From Crocinitomicaceae bacterium (GTDB lineage: Bacteria; Bacteroidota; Bacteroidia; Flavobacteriales_D; Crocinitomicaceae), in assembly GCA_023264075.1 (NCBI GenBank), contig JALQTG010000319.1, forward strand, positions 1-8,016: a DNA stretch of 8,016 nt. Direction: 5' to 3'. Below are positions 6,088 through 8,016 of this stretch, one piece after another. Positions within the stretch are counted from its first letter, which is position 1, and each line of letters opens with the position of its first letter. The notes beneath the pieces are model-generated. The model was not told the origin of the DNA. It searched no databases and saw only the letters and a list, made by a program, of their open reading frames with translations. The translations under genes and the position numbers were made by a program.

Positions 6088-8016
6088 ATGAAAAAGATCG
6101 CCATACTTATAATATTGATTTCACAAATATTTATTTCCCGTTCAGAAGAGGGAATGCTCATCCCTACGCTACTTTCTGCGTTCGAGTCAGACATGCAAGC
6201 AATGGGAATGAAACTAAGTGCTTCTGATATTTACGATGCGAATAACGCAAGTATAAAAGACGCCATCATTCATTTTGGAGGGGGATGTACTGCTGAAATC
6301 GTGTCGGAAAAATCATTGTTATTAACGAACCACCACTGTGGTTTCTCTCAAATCTATAGTCATTCCAGTGTTGAAAACAATCGTGCTAAGAATGGTTGGT
6401 GGGCAAAGAATCTAAGTGAAGAGCTCCCGAATCCTGGTTTAACTGCAGTACGAATGGTCCGCATTGAAGACGTGACTTTTCGCGTTTTAGAAGGAACTGA
6501 AGGCAAGTCTCAACAAGAAATGAATACGATTATCATGGCAAACATTGCCAAATTGAAAGCAGAAGCAACGAATGGGAATCATTACGAAGCAGACATCAAA
6601 CCTTTTGATTTTGGAAATAGCTATTACCTATTGATAAAAGAGACGTTTAGAGATATTCGCTTAGTAGGAACACCACCGAACACGGTTGGTAAATTCGGTG
6701 GAGATACCGATAACTGGGTATGGCCGAGACACACGGGAGATTTTTCGGTTTTCCGTATTTATGCTGATCAGAACAATCTCCCAGCCGATTACAACGAAAA
6801 CAATCGTCCTTACGAGCCATTGCATTTCTTGCCAGTTTCCTTAAAACCACGTCAAGAAAACGATTTCACGATGGTCTTTGGATTCCCTGGTACTACTGAA
6901 CAACATACCATTTCCAATGAATTGGAATACATTATTAACGAATTACGTCCGGCTCAAATCCGGATGCGCGACTTATCGCTTTCTGCGATCAATGCTGCTA
7001 TGAAAAAATCAGAGGTAACAACGATCAATTATGCGCCAAAGCAAGCTCGTATCGCTAATGCATGGAAGAAATGGATTGGACAAATCGACGGATTAAAGCG
7101 TGGTGATGCTATCACTGTGAAACGAACTTACGAAAAGCAATACACCACCGATGCCGCGAGCAAACCAGAATGGAAAACGGCCTACGGTGATGTTGTTGAA
7201 GCCCTAAATGCCTCTGCGGTAAAAGGAAAGGAAGCTGATTTTGCATATAACATGTTCATTGAATATGCGTATGTAGGAGCTGAATTTTTCAAGCTCACAC
7301 GCGCTTTAGAAGATGAGCTGGAAAAATTAGAAACATCTGGAGAGAAGGCCAGTACAGAACAAATTGAAAAACTGGTTGAGCAAGCTACTAATTTCTTCGA
7401 AAAATACGATGCGTCTATCGACCGTGAGATTTTCCAATTACAAACTGACTATTACATTTCTTTAATGAAAGAGGAATACTTAGCAGAGGTGTTAAAAAAG
7501 GGAAATACTCCCGCATTGACGAGTGCGATTTTTGACAAATCAATTTTTACTGATTTAGGGCGGTACACAAAATTTGTATCCAAATTAAACGCGAAATCTC
7601 GTAAAAAACTGATGAAAGATGCAGGGTTCAATTTACACACAGAATTAACCAATGTATTCGGAGAAAAAGTAAGACCTGGGGTACAACAATATTTCGGAGA
7701 GAAAAATTACCTCATGAAAACCTATGTAAAAGGAAAATACGAGATGTATCCTAACCATAAACATTGGTCGGATGCCAACAGCACGTTACGTGTGACTTAT
7801 GGAAAGTTGGAAGGAAGTCAACCAGCGGATGGAATGAAATACTTATCTCATACGACCATCGATGGAATCATTGAAAAATACAACACTGGGCAAGCAGACT
7901 TCGACTTGCTCCCACGCATGCTTGAATTGTATAAGAACAAAGAATTTGGTGATTACTTGCAAGACGGAGAATTGTGGGTCTGCTTCACAGGATCGAACCA
8001 TACGACTGGTGGTAAC
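6088..8016 (+). CDS. S46-family dipeptidyl-peptidase (DPP7/DPP11 type), C-terminus beyond window
   Basis: A periplasmic serine exopeptidase that removes dipeptides from peptide N-termini, feeding peptide use in Bacteroidota. The frame is open from ATG 6088 to the edge, 643 codons. A signal peptide covers about residues 1-17, followed by EEGMLIPTLL, close to the EGMW-P start of mature S46 enzymes. The trypsin-like half has LLLTNHHCGFSQIYSHSSVE (His83, next to Cys as in TAAHC of chymotrypsins) and DNWVWPRHTGDFSVFRIYAD (catalytic Asp218). Residues around 270-550 fill the helical domain that distinguishes the family. The last visible residues are TGSNHTTGGN; the next codon should be Ser of GNSGSP, the nucleophile. 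The residue separating DPP7 from DPP11 specificity lies further on, so the subtype cannot be told. It has its own TAnnTTTG box and is divergent from the membrane gene. Confidence 0.95.
   Translation, partial: MKKIAILIILISQIFISRSEEGMLIPTLLSAFESDMQAMGMKLSASDIYDANNASIKDAIIHFGGGCTAEIVSEKSLLLTNHHCGFSQIYSHSSVENNRAKNGWWAKNLSEELPNPGLTAVRMVRIEDVTFRVLEGTEGKSQQEMNTIIMANIAKLKAEATNGNHYEADIKPFDFGNSYYLLIKETFRDIRLVGTPPNTVGKFGGDTDNWVWPRHTGDFSVFRIYADQNNLPADYNENNRPYEPLHFLPVSLKPRQENDFTMVFGFPGTTEQHTISNELEYIINELRPAQIRMRDLSLSAINAAMKKSEVTTINYAPKQARIANAWKKWIGQIDGLKRGDAITVKRTYEKQYTTDAASKPEWKTAYGDVVEALNASAVKGKEADFAYNMFIEYAYVGAEFFKLTRALEDELEKLETSGEKASTEQIEKLVEQATNFFEKYDASIDREIFQLQTDYYISLMKEEYLAEVLKKGNTPALTSAIFDKSIFTDLGRYTKFVSKLNAKSRKKLMKDAGFNLHTELTNVFGEKVRPGVQQYFGEKNYLMKTYVKGKYEMYPNHKHWSDANSTLRVTYGKLEGSQPADGMKYLSHTTIDGIIEKYNTGQADFDLLPRMLELYKNKEFGDYLQDGELWVCFTGSNHTTGGN

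Noticed and set aside
7452..7652. 66-codon minus-strand frame inside the S46 gene, and a similar one at 6647-6850
   Set aside because: Both are antisense shadows of a well-supported peptidase frame.
6062..8016. Functional link between the S46 peptidase and the N-glycan operon
   Set aside because: Proteolysis of glycoproteins would fit, but the genes are on opposite strands and separated by a relic and an unrelated membrane gene, so the sequence gives no direct support.

Overview
The window looks like a chromosomal piece of a Bacteroidota genome, most likely Flavobacteriales or a close relative. The support is promoter-like TAnnTTTG boxes ahead of two genes, an S46 dipeptidyl-peptidase (a family concentrated in Bacteroidota), a Flavobacterium-type glycosylasparaginase, and a broken outer-membrane beta-barrel gene of a kind common in this phylum. 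Genus and species cannot be read from the sequence.

Left half (1-4847, minus strand): a tight four-gene operon, read right to left. It runs GH20 beta-N-acetylhexosaminidase (3240-4847), glycosylasparaginase (2242-3243), CutC-family protein (1496-2209), GH2 beta-mannosidase (1-1499, cut by the window edge). Two of the three junctions are 4-bp ATGA stop/start overlaps. The third carries a degenerate tandem heptamer repeat that supplies the last codons of the asparaginase and the whole N-terminal extension of CutC. The three hydrolases match the three core linkages of an N-glycan: Man-beta-1,4-GlcNAc, GlcNAc-beta-1,4-GlcNAc and GlcNAc-Asn. The operon therefore looks like a bacterial counterpart of lysosomal N-glycan core breakdown, with a cytosolic CutC-family protein of unclear role embedded in it. 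A promoter-like box and an unusually good Shine-Dalgarno sequence precede the first gene.

Middle (4915-5983): a decayed fragment of an outer-membrane beta-barrel gene on the plus strand, with one in-frame stop and one frameshift. It runs tail-to-tail into a minus-strand gene for an unrecognised multi-pass membrane protein that lacks an ATG start.

Right part (5984-8016): a short divergent intergenic region. It is built almost entirely of eight back-to-back heptamers that fold into a long hairpin followed by a T run. A TAnnTTTG promoter box comes next, then an S46 dipeptidyl-peptidase gene that leaves the window one codon before its expected catalytic serine.

No tRNA, rRNA, CRISPR array, insertion sequence, phage gene or riboswitch was seen. 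The most interesting points are CutC inside an N-glycan operon with one conserved cysteine replaced, and the heptamer repeat family, which appears twice and has become protein-coding once.
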